Assembly: GCA_029934265.1 (NCBI GenBank)
Contig: JAOZMN010000152.1
Location: forward strand, 1-6,853
DNA from: Bacteroidales bacterium
GTDB lineage: Bacteria; Bacteroidota; Bacteroidia; Bacteroidales; JAADGE01
Direction of reading: 5' to 3'
DNA length: 6,853 nucleotides
Position 1 is the first letter of the stretch, and every line of letters begins with the position of its first letter. Under the pieces are notes generated by a model. The model did no database searches, was not told the DNA's origin, and worked only from the letters and a program-made list of their open reading frames with translations. Below, in pieces: positions 6,850 through 6,853 of this stretch. The position numbers and the translations under genes were made by a program.

Positions 6850-6853
6850 AAAA

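Overview
The window is AT-rich and gene-dense. It most resembles a Bacteroidota genome, probably an environmental and at least partly oxygen-sensitive member. Three things suggest this. The genes show no clear Shine-Dalgarno sequences. The divergent promoter region carries Bacteroidota-type -7 boxes (TAnnTTTG). The large helicase-nuclease resembles the AddA-like proteins of that phylum. All four complete reading frames end in TAA. The phylum call is inference from sequence style, not from a marker gene.

Layout: (1) From 1 to 1490 lies a leftward cluster. In transcription order it is a TauE/SafE-family membrane permease (1490-684), a hemerythrin gene interrupted by one in-frame TAA (635-237), and a second, paralogous hemerythrin gene that runs off the left edge (217-1). 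Gaps of 48 and 19 bp and the shared direction suggest one transcript. (2) From 1491 to 1587 is a divergent promoter region in which two -7-like boxes abut as a near-palindrome. (3) From 1588 to 4959, rightward, is a complete AddA/RecB-type UvrD-superfamily helicase with a C-terminal PD-(D/E)XK nuclease domain. All helicase motifs and the nuclease residues are present, but no AddB partner gene is in the window. (4) From 4960 to 5349 is a 390-bp gap. It has a hairpin just after the helicase stop that could be a terminator, then AT-rich DNA with two more imperfect inverted repeats, a 12-bp palindrome and a weak promoter candidate. (5) From 5350 to 6849, rightward, is an exported protein with two tandem periplasmic solute-binding (SBP_bac_3) domains. 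It stops short of the expected end of the second domain, four bases before the window ends.

The leftward cluster pairs a sulfur or organic-anion permease family with O2-binding diiron proteins, which could fit handling of oxygen or sulfur species, but that link is only inferred. The helicase-nuclease belongs to recombinational double-strand break repair. The tandem binding-domain protein looks like the sensory or ligand-capture part of a transport or signalling system. I see no convincing new multi-gene system. The best leads are the single-stop hemerythrin, the abutting divergent promoters, and the abrupt end of the tandem binding protein.
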